A stretch of 64,000 nt of DNA. Source: Aquimarina sp042434915 (GTDB lineage: Bacteria; Bacteroidota; Bacteroidia; Flavobacteriales; Flavobacteriaceae). The translations under genes and the position numbers were made by a program. The first letter of the stretch is position 1, and every line of letters begins with the position of its first letter. Of this stretch, positions 38,138 through 46,902 are shown piece by piece. The notes under the pieces were generated by a model, which worked only from the letters and a program-made list of their open reading frames with translations, had not been told where the DNA came from and did no database searches. The DNA lies in the NCBI RefSeq assembly GCF_042434915.1, contig NZ_CP170198.1, positions 1,984,001-2,048,000 on the forward strand, given 5' to 3'.

Positions 38138-39151
38138 ATGAAAGCTATAGGATTTAAAACCTCGCTCCCCATCACCGAAGAAGAAAGTTTTATCGCCTTT
38201 GAAACCGAAAAACCAATTCCTACAGGTTATGACCTCTTAATTAAAATAGCAGCTATCTCTGTAAATCCAGTAGATTTTAAAGTACGGCAAAATGCGGCCA
38301 AAGATACACAACTCTCTACTCCAAAAATAATTGGTTGGGATGCGGTGGGAACTGTTGAGGCTGTGGGTGATAAAACATCTAAGTTTACTGTTGGCGACCA
38401 AGTATTCTATGCCGGTGATCTTACCCGTGATGGGAGTAATGCCGAGTATCAATTGGTAGACGAACGTATTGTTGGTAGAAAACCCAAAAATCTTTCAATG
38501 GCAGAAGCCGCTGCAATACCTTTAACGGGGCTCACCGCATGGGAGTCTCTATTTGATCGTATCAAAATACACCCAACAACCCATAGTACCAAGTCTGTAT
38601 TAATTCTAGCAGGAGCTGGTGGCGTTGGATCCATTGCTATACAACTCGCCAAAAAAGTTGCAGGACTCACCGTGATAGCTACTGCATCTCGCAAAGAATC
38701 TAAGTCATGGTGCACAAAGATGGGAGCAGATTTTGTCGTAAACCATTATAACTTAAAAGAGGAACTAGCTGCGATTGGTCACAAAGAGGTAGATTATGTG
38801 CTAGATTTTGTAAATATAAACTCGTATTGGGATACGATAATTGAGTGTAGTAAACCACAAGGCCATATCGTATCTATCACAGGCAGTGATGCGCCAATTA
38901 ATCTTTCACTACTCAAAAATAAAAGTATTACTTTTTCTTTTGAATTTATGTATACGCGATCCATGTTTACTACCAATGATATCGAACGTCAACATGAAAT
39001 ATTAAATACGCTGGCTGGACTATTAGAAAAAGGTACGTTGCAAACTACTCTTACCAAAACCTATCAGGGGTTTACAGTTCAAAATCTTAAAGCAGCACAT
39101 GCGTTGCAAGAATCTGGTAAGGCTATTGGTAAAACGGTTATCGTATTTTAA
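38138..39151 (+). CDS. Zinc-type alcohol dehydrogenase/quinone oxidoreductase (MDR family)
   Basis: A 337-residue medium-chain reductase: GroES-like N-terminus (YDLLIKIAAISVNPVDFKVR, GWDAVGTVEAVGD), nucleotide-binding VLILAGAGGVGSIAIQLAKK at about 152-171. Structural-zinc cysteines are missing, as in the quinone-reductase branch. Substrate unknown. It is monocistronic, followed by about 325 bp without a gene. Confidence 0.85.
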   Translation: MKAIGFKTSLPITEEESFIAFETEKPIPTGYDLLIKIAAISVNPVDFKVRQNAAKDTQLSTPKIIGWDAVGTVEAVGDKTSKFTVGDQVFYAGDLTRDGSNAEYQLVDERIVGRKPKNLSMAEAAAIPLTGLTAWESLFDRIKIHPTTHSTKSVLILAGAGGVGSIAIQLAKKVAGLTVIATASRKESKSWCTKMGADFVVNHYNLKEELAAIGHKEVDYVLDFVNINSYWDTIIECSKPQGHIVSITGSDAPINLSLLKNKSITFSFEFMYTRSMFTTNDIERQHEILNTLAGLLEKGTLQTTLTKTYQGFTVQNLKAAHALQESGKAIGKTVIVF

Positions 39152-39422
39152 ACACTCAAAAATAACTTAAAGCGATGCTAATTGTTAGCGCGGTACGCAC
39201 CAAAGTACTTATAACCATGCGCGTATAGCAGTTGCTATAATGGTATAACCAAATCTCATGGATCATAGGGTAACTAGTAAATATTCAGTAGAACAACAGA
39301 ATTTTATAAAAATAACTTCCTCTAGCAAAAAAATTGAACAGCATCCCATAGGTAAAAAGTCGAGGATTGGCATCAACATACGTGTCTTGTCAAAAAATTT
39401 ACTCATATAAATGACAAAAAAA
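39152..39422. other. Intergenic region before ars operon
   Basis: No convincing open frame. The stretch contains GC-richer short words and small palindromes (for example TATAGCAGTTGCTATA at about 39224-39239) but no feature I can name. Confidence 0.4.
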
Positions 39423-39465
39423 TTTGAGTATTATGATATTAATCGTAATATTGCAATGAACAAAT
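39423..39465 (+). promoter_or_regulatory. arsR promoter and ArsR-box
   Basis: TTTG at 39423-39426, then 19 nt, then TAATATTG at 39446-39453 (one mismatch to TAnnTTTG). A 25 bp element at 39441-39465 covers the -7 region and matches 21 of 25 positions of a second copy at 39830-39854 before the DUF6428 gene. Its core is the imperfect palindrome ATCGTAAT/ATTGCAAT. ArsR binding here would block RNA polymerase. Confidence 0.65.
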
Positions 39466-39476
39466 CATATCATACA

Positions 39477-39809
39477 ATGGGATTAGCCAAAACCGAAATG
39501 TTTACCGACCAGCAAAATGAAATTTCTGTGTTTGCAAAAGCATTTGGACACCCAGCCAGAGTAGCAATCTTACAACATTTATTTAAAATAAACTCTTGCG
39601 TTTGCGGGGATCTAGTCAACGAGATTGGATTGGCGCAACCTACCATTTCTCAACATTTAAAAGAACTTAAACTTTTGGGATTAATCAAAGGCAATGTCGA
39701 GGGAACGAGTGTTTGTTACTGTATTGACAAGGACAATTGGACGGCAATGAAAACAGTGATGTCACAATTCTTAGATCAGGATAGTAACGGTATGCAGGAT
39801 TGTTGTTAA
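39477..39809 (+). CDS. arsR: ArsR-family arsenite-responsive repressor
   Basis: About 110 residues from ATG 39477 (MGLAKTEMF); earlier ATGs lie in or at the promoter. Winged helix of the ArsR type (FAKAFGHPARVAILQHLF, then LAQPTISQHLKELKLLGLI). The As(III) site CVCGDL lies in the DNA-binding helix, and the tail ends in CC. It should repress itself and the downstream ars genes until arsenite binds. Confidence 0.9.
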   Translation: MGLAKTEMFTDQQNEISVFAKAFGHPARVAILQHLFKINSCVCGDLVNEIGLAQPTISQHLKELKLLGLIKGNVEGTSVCYCIDKDNWTAMKTVMSQFLDQDSNGMQDCC

Positions 39810-39829
39810 AAAAAATTTTTGAATACATT

Positions 39830-39854
39830 AATCGTATAATCGCAATAAACAAAT
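39830..39854 (+). promoter_or_regulatory. Second ArsR-box before DUF6428 gene
   Basis: Matches 21 of 25 positions of 39441-39465. TTTG occurs at 39818-39821 but only 13 nt before the matching -7 region, so this may be an operator more than a strong promoter. Confidence 0.6.
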
Positions 39855-39861
39855 ATTAATT

Positions 39862-40329
39862 ATGAAATTATCACAGATAAAAGCGGTATTGCAAGAATTA
39901 GAGACTATAGCGTTTCAATTACCTAACGGAACATTGGTACCTAATCATTTTCATGTTACCGAGGTTGGTAAAATTACTAAGCATTTTATTGATTGTGGTG
40001 GCACTGAAAGAAATGAAGAGGTGGTTAACTTTCAACTATGGAATGCCAACGATTATGATCATAGACTACATCCCGAAAAACTCTTGCACATTATTGAACT
40101 TTCGCAAAAAGTTCTTAACATCCCTGATCTTGAGGTCGAAGTAGAGTATCAAGCTGAAACTATTGGCAAATTTGGTCTTGAGTTTGACGGAAAAAATTTC
40201 TTACTAACGTCTAAACAAACAGACTGCTTAGCAAAAGATGCCTGTGGAGTACCTGTAGAAAAGAAAAAAGTGTCCTTGGCAAGCTTACAAAATGAACCCT
40301 GTTGTTCTCCCGATGGTAATTGCTGTTAA
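39862..40329 (+). CDS. DUF6428 protein of ars operon
   Basis: A 155-residue cytoplasmic protein (MKLSQIKAVLQELETIAFQL) of the DUF6428 family, which is regularly found in flavobacterial ars operons. The C-terminal tail carries several Cys (KDACGV, then EPCCSPDGNCC), a plausible soft-metal or As(III) binding tail, similar in spirit to the CC tail of ArsR. Biochemical function not established. Confidence 0.75.
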   Translation: MKLSQIKAVLQELETIAFQLPNGTLVPNHFHVTEVGKITKHFIDCGGTERNEEVVNFQLWNANDYDHRLHPEKLLHIIELSQKVLNIPDLEVEVEYQAETIGKFGLEFDGKNFLLTSKQTDCLAKDACGVPVEKKKVSLASLQNEPCCSPDGNCC

Positions 40330-40340
40330 TTGTCATTACA

Positions 40341-40829
40341 ATGAATTACACCATAATAACCAAAAATAACTTTGAAGCGGTTGCCGATATTTATAGAGCT
40401 GGCATCAAAACTGGCAATGCAACCTTTGAGACTACAATACCCTCCTATAAAGAATGGGATAAAAAACACTTGCCCTTTGGACGGATCGCACTAGTAGAAC
40501 ATAAAAATATAGTAGGTTGGGCTTCTCTATCTGCAGTATCTAATAGGTGTGTTTATAATGGAGTTGCCGAGGTGAGTGTATATGTTTCTGCTTTGGCTCA
40601 AGGTAAAGGAGTAGGCACAAAACTTTTACATAAACTAATTGATATTAGTGAATCTGAAGGGATTTGGACCTTACAATGCGGTATTATGCGTGAAAATACA
40701 GCAAGTATTAGCTTACATAAAAAATGCGGTTTCCGAGAAATCGGGTATCGTGAAAAAGTGGGTAAACTCAAAGGAGTTTGGCGTGACAATATTATAATGG
40801 AAAGAAGAAGTAAAATTATTGGAATTTGA
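40341..40829 (+). CDS. GNAT acetyltransferase, ArsN1/phosphinothricin-acetyltransferase type
   Basis: A 162-residue GNAT enzyme. Start ATG 40341 follows DUF6428 by 11 bp. Motifs typical of the PAT/ArsN1 branch are present: NATFETTIPSYKEWDKKHL, the acetyl-CoA loop AQGKGVGTKLL, CGIMRENTASISLHKKCGF, and KLKGVWRDNIIMER at the C-terminus. ArsN1 enzymes N-acetylate the organoarsenical arsinothricin; place in an ars operon favours that over phosphinothricin. Substrate remains inference. Confidence 0.78.
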   Translation: MNYTIITKNNFEAVADIYRAGIKTGNATFETTIPSYKEWDKKHLPFGRIALVEHKNIVGWASLSAVSNRCVYNGVAEVSVYVSALAQGKGVGTKLLHKLIDISESEGIWTLQCGIMRENTASISLHKKCGFREIGYREKVGKLKGVWRDNIIMERRSKIIGI

Positions 40830-40833
40830 ACAG

Positions 40834-41445
40834 ATGTATACACCTATAAAACAAACCATAGAACACTTAAATCCTGAAACTATTACCAAGGAGCGTGCAG
40901 CTGTTTTACAACCCTTAGTAGCATTCATTCAGCATAAAATTGAGACACATCAACAAATCAGGATCAATTTTATTTGCACACATAATTCTCGCCGAAGTCA
41001 TTTATCACAGATCTGGGCTCAAACCATGGCTAGCTATTTTGGTATCAACCATGTTTATTGCTATTCGAGTGGTACAGAGGTGACAGCACTTTTCCCTTCG
41101 GTTATAGATGCCTTACAACACGCTGGTTTTAAGATACACACGCTTGCAAATACCGAGAATCCGGTGTATAGCATTAAATATGATGATAACGAACCTGCGA
41201 TCATTGGATTTTCAAAAAAAATAGATGATACCTTTAACCCGACCTCACAGTTTGCGGCTATTATGACGTGCGATTCGGCAAACGAGGCCTGTCCCTTTGT
41301 GCCAGGAGCAGAAAAACGGATCCCTATTACTTTTGAAGATCCAAAGGTTTTTGACAATACTCCCGATCAACAAGATAAATATCAAGAAAGAAGTTTACAA
41401 ATAGCGACCGACTTGTGGTACGTTTTCTCACAACTAAAGGCATAA
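40834..41445 (+). CDS. arsC: Thioredoxin-coupled arsenate reductase (LMW-PTP fold)
   Basis: A 203-residue reductase of arsenate to arsenite. The P-loop is Cys48-THNSR (CX5R), and the relay cysteines are Cys146 and Cys153 (CDSANEAC), the triad of thioredoxin-dependent ArsC. Longer than the S. aureus enzyme because of an N-terminal helical extension of about 40 residues. ATG 40834 lies 4 bp after the GNAT stop. The product is exported by the next gene. Confidence 0.88.
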   Translation: MYTPIKQTIEHLNPETITKERAAVLQPLVAFIQHKIETHQQIRINFICTHNSRRSHLSQIWAQTMASYFGINHVYCYSSGTEVTALFPSVIDALQHAGFKIHTLANTENPVYSIKYDDNEPAIIGFSKKIDDTFNPTSQFAAIMTCDSANEACPFVPGAEKRIPITFEDPKVFDNTPDQQDKYQERSLQIATDLWYVFSQLKA

Positions 41446-41449
41446 ATAC

Positions 41450-42493
41450 ATGACTACAAAAAAATTAAGTTTTCTCGACAAAAATCTAACTCTATGGATA
41501 TTTGTCGCTATGGTTATAGGGGTTGGACTGGGCTATTGTATTCCCACGTTTCCAAACATTATAGACTCGTTTAGTAGTGGATCGACTAACATTCCTATCG
41601 CGATCGGTTTGATATTAATGATGTATCCCCCTTTGGCAAAAGTTAATTATGCGGTATTGCCCAAAGTTTTTAAGAATATAAAAATTCTCTCCATATCGCT
41701 CCTCCTCAATTGGATCATTGGTCCTGTATTGATGTTTTTACTCGCAATTACTTTTTTACGAGAGTACCCAGCGTATATGGTTGGACTCATTTTAATTGGT
41801 TTGGCTCGCTGCATTGCAATGGTTTTGGTGTGGAACGATCTGGCAGATGGTAGTAGTGAATATGGTGCGGGATTGGTAGCGCTTAATAGTATCTTTCAAG
41901 TATTTGCTTATAGTTTTTATGCCTGGATTTTTATCACCGTTCTTCCTCCCTACTTTGGGTTTGATGGGGCAATAGTAGCAATCTCTATTGGTACCATTGC
42001 AGAGAGTGTTGCAATATACTTAGGCATCCCCTTTATCATGGGTATTGTAAGCAGATGGCTACTAGTCAAATACAAAGGTATCGATTGGTATACGCATAGG
42101 TTTATACCCGCCATTTCGCCGATAACCCTAATAGCACTGTTATTTACTATTGTCATTATGTTCTCACTCAAAGGAGAATTAATTGTCAAGATACCCTTGG
42201 ATGTATTGATTATAGCCGTGCCCTTACTCATCTATTTTATCATTATGTTTATCATAGGATTTTTTGTTACCAAAGCCACTGGAGCTACATACGATAAAAC
42301 AACCTCGGTTGCCTTTACCGCAGCTGGTAATAATTTTGAACTAGCAATTGCAGTTGCTATTGCAGTTTTTGGATTAAACTCGGGGCAAGCATTTGCAGGT
42401 GTTATCGGGCCACTGGTCGAGGTACCAGCGCTAATTTTATTGGTGCGTGTATCCTTTTGGTTAAAAAAGAAGTATTACACAAAACCTATATAA
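41450..42493 (+). CDS. arsB: ACR3-family arsenite efflux transporter
   Basis: A 347-residue membrane protein with ten helices of the ACR3 family. The conserved Cys of helix 4 is seen in GLARCIAMVLVWNDLADG, and the conserved Glu in GPLVEVPALIL. It exports As(III)OH3 by proton exchange. It starts 4 bp after arsC and is the last gene of the operon (the gene is often called acr3). Confidence 0.92.
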   Translation: MTTKKLSFLDKNLTLWIFVAMVIGVGLGYCIPTFPNIIDSFSSGSTNIPIAIGLILMMYPPLAKVNYAVLPKVFKNIKILSISLLLNWIIGPVLMFLLAITFLREYPAYMVGLILIGLARCIAMVLVWNDLADGSSEYGAGLVALNSIFQVFAYSFYAWIFITVLPPYFGFDGAIVAISIGTIAESVAIYLGIPFIMGIVSRWLLVKYKGIDWYTHRFIPAISPITLIALLFTIVIMFSLKGELIVKIPLDVLIIAVPLLIYFIIMFIIGFFVTKATGATYDKTTSVAFTAAGNNFELAIAVAIAVFGLNSGQAFAGVIGPLVEVPALILLVRVSFWLKKKYYTKPI

Positions 42494-43052
42494 TATATTA
42501 GATACCTCTATCACGTATTATTACCTAAGTAATAACCGTTTTGACTATAATAAATAGATACACCTACGATGCTATCATATTGGTACAGCAAGCATCTGGG
42601 TGTATGCTATCACAGGATCTTTTCTTTCTTTAAACTAACGATTACTCATATAGAATCAAGGCTGATGCATACGTAGGTAAGCCGTAGTGCTTTTATACCA
42701 CAGTAGGCATAAGATAATCTTGTTAGGATCCAATAGCGGTATCTACAATTATGTACAGCACGTATCCTACAGTACCTACCAATTTTGTGTTATTTACAAT
42801 ATTATAGATAGAATGATCAAAATAGTGTGCATTCTATGACATTTGTTACTCATGACTACAGCCAATCACTATTGCAAACGATCCAATAACAGCCCTTAAC
42901 AGCAGTACCGATCTAATACCACCGCTTGGCTTACACGTTACCATACAGTGATATAATACTAGCTACCCACCCTATCAAGAAATATATATGCACTCTATAA
43001 AAAGAAAGTAAAGACAGGCTGCAACTTCTATAATGTGTCAAGATAGCGATAC
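42494..43052. other. Gene-free spacer between ars operon and accessory region
   Basis: About 560 bp without a usable frame. Base composition looks more mixed than neighbouring coding DNA, with many short TACC/GATACC/GGTA words, but I find no clear RNA structure, IS end or pseudogene. Confidence 0.45.
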
Positions 43053-43509
43053 CTACTGCCAGTTCTTACTTAAAAAGTAGTAAGCCACACCTAGTATCCT
43101 ATACACAACAGCAAAATCTTTTGCAAAAACAGCTTTATTAAACAACGCCATACTACATATAGCTATAGCAATAGAGGCTATAGCTACCGAAATAAAGTCT
43201 TTGACTAAAGAAATATCATCTTCACCTGAAGAAATATCATCTTTAGGTACGGAAATATCATCTTCACCTGAAGAAATGTCGTCTTTGGGTACGGAAATAT
43301 CATCTTTACCTGAAGAAATGTCATCTTTGGATACGGAAATATCTTCTTTACCTGAAGAAATGTCATCTTTGGGTACGGAAATAACATTTATAAGTATAGC
43401 ACGCGCTCCTTTGGTACGATCAACCTTATCACATCGATTAAAAAAGCGGCTTGCAGCAATAGCAAAACCAAATTTTATCACTCGTATCTCGACGTTAACA
43501 GCGGCATAG
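43053..43509. other. Region open on both strands around a tandem repeat
   Basis: A 142-codon frame on the minus strand (43481 to 43053, GTG start) and a 102-codon frame on the plus strand (43201 to 43509, TTG start) overlap. Both are open mainly because the 42 bp tandem repeat has no stop in several frames. The plus product would be EISS-PEE heptads followed by a basic tail; the minus product DDISSGK/DDISVPK heptads followed by a hydrophobic tail. Neither resembles a known family. I cannot say which, if either, is expressed. Confidence 0.35.
43210..43377. repeat. Four tandem 42 bp repeats
   Basis: Units start at 43210, 43252, 43294 and 43336, each beginning GAAATAT and ending GGTACG or GATACG, with a short partial fifth copy. 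Each unit is two diverged 21 bp halves, so the translated product repeats every seven residues. Differences are mostly single transitions. Confidence 0.9.
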
Positions 43510-43550
43510 CGCGCGATACAAATCTTGATAAAAGTCTGGTGGCACTAAAC

Positions 43551-43681
43551 TATATCAAATAAAATCAGTAGTTTAGTACTTATTAAAACCAACCACCTCC
43601 CTTTTTTATAGCATTTAGTATAGTGATTGGTAAAAGAGATATATAGTTACCTTAGGTGAGTATATATTGTTGTTGTGGCGC
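43551..43681 (+). repeat. Spacer repeat copy 1 (R1)
   Basis: First of five related elements. It has the left module with AGTAGTTTAGTA, the junction AACCAACCACC, the core ATAGTGATTGGTAAAAGAG and the right edge TTGTTGTGGCGC (43670-43681). The middle is diverged, and the internal promoter box reads TACCTTAG, one base off. The right edge is the perfect complement of 45023-45034, after the reverse transcriptase gene. Confidence 0.8.
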
Positions 43682-43701
43682 ATTAAAACTAACCTACCTG
43701 A

Positions 43702-45021
43702 ATGATAGATATTGAATCTTTTAAAAATTTCTTTCCGAAAAGTTTTTCAAAAAAATTAAATGAAAGTATAATTCCACATTCAAGTCCAATTATCAGAAAT
43801 GATATTGCTGAATTACTTTACAAAGAAATAACTGAATTCAAGTATCATCCATCTACACCAAGAGATTATATAATAATAAATAAAGCTAACTACGTAGCCA
43901 GAATAACACCAACATTTCACCCAAAAGACTATTTCCTATTCTATTTCTGTACAAAAATTTTAGAAGATGAAATAGCAGTTAATTATGTAGAAGGAACATA
44001 CGGAGGATGGAGATTAGGAAATCAAATTAGGCTAAAAGAAGAAGGGGATGAATTGGAACTATTAGACTCTGCTCCTTCAAATAGCTATAATCCTTTTCTT
44101 TGGACAGAAAATTGGTCTGATTTTCAAAAAAAAGCTTTTGAAAACAATAATTCTGATGATTACAAATTCGTTGTAAAACTGGATATTGCTAATTTTTATG
44201 ACAACGTAAACATTGAACTTTTAGGTAAAAAACTTTATTTAGCATCACCAAGGAGTAAACTATTTTACATTGACTTATTAACTCACTTTTTGAGTAATTG
44301 GAATAAAAAATTCCAAGGATATTCAAAAAAGTCTGTGGGACTACCACAAGATGAAATAAGTGATAGTTCAAGACTTTTGGCAAATTTCTATCTTCAAGAT
44401 TTTGATAAAGAGATAAAGAAAAAATGTGATGAATTGAATGCAAAATATTTAAGATACGCTGACGACAAATTATTCTACACTAAGACAAAAGAGGATGCTC
44501 AATATTTAGTTTACGAAGCGTCTAAACTTTTATCTAAAATAGGCTTGAATTTAAATACAGGTAAAGTCGAATACTTTGATAATCCTGAAAAATTCAATCA
44601 ATATTGGGCATTTGAAATATTTGAACTTTTAGGAGATAAAAAGAATAAAGAAAATATAAATAAAAGAATTAAAAAATATATTGAATGGAAAGACAAACGT
44701 ATTTCATTTAAGGAACATTCTGTTCTACGAAGAATATTAAATCAAGATTTCAAATTGTTTGAGACTTCAAGTAAACATAAAGTTTTAGCTTATTTGTTTG
44801 ACAAGGAATTCATAAGTATGATGAACAATTGGTCTATGACTAAAGTATACAAACAACTTAACACGGAAGACAAAAAAGAGTTTTTGAAAATATTGGATAT
44901 ACTAATTCAGGATTACCATTTCAATTATTTTCATTACAATTTGATTGTATTCTATGAAAAAAATAAGATTGATTTTGACAAGGAAAAAATACTAAAACGA
45001 ATAGAGGAATTGAAAATATAA
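43702..45021 (+). CDS. Stand-alone reverse transcriptase of unknown group
   Basis: A 439-residue RNA-directed DNA polymerase. Catalytic Asp161 lies in VVKLDIANFYDNV, motif 4 is GLPQDEISDSSRLLANFY (213-230), and the YADD box is at 252-255, followed by LNLNTGKVEYF. N-terminal to the palm is a ARITPTFHPKDYFLFYF segment; the C-terminal 140 residues are helical and Lys-rich. No maturase (X/HNH) domain and no retron-type VTG or NAxxH motif is seen. Proteins like this fall in the bacterial 'unknown group' or defence-associated RTs, several of which act in phage defence with a small RNA. It occupies one cassette of the array. Confidence 0.85.
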   Translation: MIDIESFKNFFPKSFSKKLNESIIPHSSPIIRNDIAELLYKEITEFKYHPSTPRDYIIINKANYVARITPTFHPKDYFLFYFCTKILEDEIAVNYVEGTYGGWRLGNQIRLKEEGDELELLDSAPSNSYNPFLWTENWSDFQKKAFENNNSDDYKFVVKLDIANFYDNVNIELLGKKLYLASPRSKLFYIDLLTHFLSNWNKKFQGYSKKSVGLPQDEISDSSRLLANFYLQDFDKEIKKKCDELNAKYLRYADDKLFYTKTKEDAQYLVYEASKLLSKIGLNLNTGKVEYFDNPEKFNQYWAFEIFELLGDKKNKENINKRIKKYIEWKDKRISFKEHSVLRRILNQDFKLFETSSKHKVLAYLFDKEFISMMNNWSMTKVYKQLNTEDKKEFLKILDILIQDYHFNYFHYNLIVFYEKNKIDFDKEKILKRIEELKI

Positions 45022-45215
45022 CGCGCCACAACAATGGCTATAATTAATACGGGTTTTGGTGCTTAACCCAAAGTTCAGAGCTTTTAACCAAGTCCGCCAA
45101 ATCTTTTTGATTTGGCTTTACAAAAAAAATAAAACAAAATAAAAAGTTTTGGCTAAGTGTTAGCTCGAAAACCAGAAACTCTCTGCTCCCGTACTACGCA
45201 TAGCTAAAGATTGTT
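45022..45215 (+). other. attC-like palindromic spacer after RT gene (S1)
   Basis: A long imperfect palindrome. The outer box GCGCCACAACAA (45023-45034) complements the unit's own 5' edge 12 of 12. The inner arm at 45037-45053 pairs with 45188-45204 (13 of 17), and AACAAT (45030) with ATTGTT (45210), leaving four unpaired bases on one side. An 8 bp hairpin GCCAAATC/GATTTGGC lies at 45096-45116. The layout follows integron attC sites, though the core does not match RYYYAAC/GTTRRRY exactly. Homologous in order to 55829-56017. Confidence 0.55.
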
Positions 45216-45273
45216 CCCCATTTGAACTGTAACAAAAATAATAGCTATTTGTCTTTATTAAAAAACTATCCTA

Positions 45274-46680
45274 ATGATTTTTTCAAAGTATAAAAACTTT
45301 ACATTTTATTTTGTTGTTTTAATATTTATTTTAACTTCTTGTTCAACAAAAAAAGAAATTCAGAATATTAACGGAACTTGGATTCAAGAAGGTTATGGAA
45401 GAATAATTTCAATATCCGATTCTACATATACATATTTCAATACAACAGAAAATAGTTGCTTACCCCTTATCGAAAATGGTATATTAACAGATAGATTTCG
45501 AATTGTAAACGTTCAAAAAGACAAATTAGTTTTGAATCCCGGAGGTATTGTGGATTATAATTTTCACCGAATTGATAGACTTCCCGAAAACTGTAAAAAT
45601 ACAGACTCTAAATTAAATCATTCAGCTCAAACTAATTTTAAAGTTTTATGGAGCACATTTGAAAAACAATATGCTTTTTTTAATCAGCGAAACATAAATT
45701 GGATTGAGATAAAAAAACAATATCAACCAAAAATAGATAAGATAAAAACTGACCGAGAATTATATAAATTATTTAATGAAATTTTAGGCCTTTTTAATGA
45801 TGGACATATAAAGTTAGATGTTCCCGATTCATTGGTAATTAAAAGTATCTCTAAAAAATATACTCAAAAGAAAAAATCAAAGAAAGATATAACAACAGAC
45901 ATAATTAGCTCGTATTTAAGTAATTCAAAAAATTACAATAACGGAGTTATCCAATGGGGAATTGTAAAGAATTCAGATATCGGATATATTCAAATAAATG
46001 ATATGAATAATTTTTCAAATTATGTTACTAATACAGAGCTATCACCTGATAAGTTTGAAAAAGAATATAACAAAGTATTACAAAATAAGACAGGAATAGA
46101 ACAACTTGACGACGAACTCAAAGGTGTGGAATATATTATGCCCATAATTTTAAACGGATTGACAAAAACAAAAACAGTTATTGTAGATTTAAGATTCAAT
46201 GGAGGTGGATATGAGACTGTAGCTTTAAAATTATTAAGCTATTTTATTAACGAACCAAAACACATTCTTTCGGTTAAAGCTAAGAAATACAATGGTTACA
46301 CCAGAGAACAAAAATATGTCCTAGAGCCTTCTGAAAATAGATATAAGGGAAAATTGATAGTATTAACAAGTCATGGAACCGCTAGTGCGGCAGAAATTTT
46401 TGCTTTAGGAACATTAGCTTATCCTGAAATCAAACGTTTTGGCTCATCTACTAACGGAATTTTTTCCGAGATATTATGGAAAAATCTTCCAAATGGTTGG
46501 GAATTTAGTCTATCTAACGAAGTCTATAGTGACCCAAATGGAAATGTATATGAGATTACTGGAATTCCTGTAAATAATAAAATTAATTATTCTAAAGACC
46601 TAATTGAATTTTATAATAGTTTTTACAATGATAGAAATTTTGAAGATTCTGCAATCGAAAAAGTAAAATTGATGAAATAA
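45274..46680 (+). CDS. S41-family peptidase lipoprotein
   Basis: A 468-residue lipoprotein (lipobox LTSC, Cys23) with a C-terminal S41 (tail-specific protease-like) domain: VIVDLRFNGGG (302-312) and the catalytic Ser371 in TSHGTASAAEIFA. Between them and the N-terminus is a divergent cap (FNDGHIKLDVPD is the usual S41 N-terminal motif). The first 100 residues look like a small beta domain (INGTWIQEGYGR). It should cleave peptides in the periplasm or at the surface. Sole gene of its cassette. Confidence 0.85.
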   Translation: MIFSKYKNFTFYFVVLIFILTSCSTKKEIQNINGTWIQEGYGRIISISDSTYTYFNTTENSCLPLIENGILTDRFRIVNVQKDKLVLNPGGIVDYNFHRIDRLPENCKNTDSKLNHSAQTNFKVLWSTFEKQYAFFNQRNINWIEIKKQYQPKIDKIKTDRELYKLFNEILGLFNDGHIKLDVPDSLVIKSISKKYTQKKKSKKDITTDIISSYLSNSKNYNNGVIQWGIVKNSDIGYIQINDMNNFSNYVTNTELSPDKFEKEYNKVLQNKTGIEQLDDELKGVEYIMPIILNGLTKTKTVIVDLRFNGGGYETVALKLLSYFINEPKHILSVKAKKYNGYTREQKYVLEPSENRYKGKLIVLTSHGTASAAEIFALGTLAYPEIKRFGSSTNGIFSEILWKNLPNGWEFSLSNEVYSDPNGNVYEITGIPVNNKINYSKDLIEFYNSFYNDRNFEDSAIEKVKLMK

Positions 46681-46691
46681 AAAACGTATTA

Positions 46692-46885
46692 CACCCCCCC
46701 GCTAGTCTATGACCAATGGCGGTAGGGATTTGCAGTTTGCATCTGTCATGAGTCCTATTAAGGTATGAAGCATCGTCTCCATTACAACCAACCACCAATC
46801 GTATCGAGTACCTTTACTATAGCGATTGGTAAAAGTGAAATTTAGTTACCTTTGGTGAGTATATAGTATTGTTGTAGTGCATTAC
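46692..46885 (+). repeat. Spacer repeat copy 2 (R2)
   Basis: Left module of the second type (GACCAATGGCGGTAGGGATT ... CATCGTCTCC), shared only with R3, joined at AACCAACCACC to the common core. Arms ACCAATCG (46794-46801) and CGATTGGT (46823-46830) can pair. The right edge ATTGTTGTAGTGCATTAC (46868-46885) is complementary, 14 of 18, to the box after the TPR gene. Confidence 0.85.
46825..46854 (+). promoter_or_regulatory. Promoter inside spacer repeat R2
   Basis: ATTG, 18 nt, TACCTTTG: a good match to the Bacteroidetes TTTG/TAnnTTTG promoter, pointing into the TPR gene 48 nt downstream. Confidence 0.6.
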
Positions 46886-46902
46886 AAAAAGAAAAAACTT
46901 AA

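Noticed and set aside
43210..43377. CRISPR array
   Set aside because: The 42 bp units are contiguous, without unique spacers, and no cas genes are near.
43702..45215. Retron or group II intron
   Set aside because: The reverse transcriptase lacks maturase and endonuclease domains and the retron-specific VTG and NAxxH motifs, and I could not find an msr/msd-like inverted repeat pair or intron domain V.
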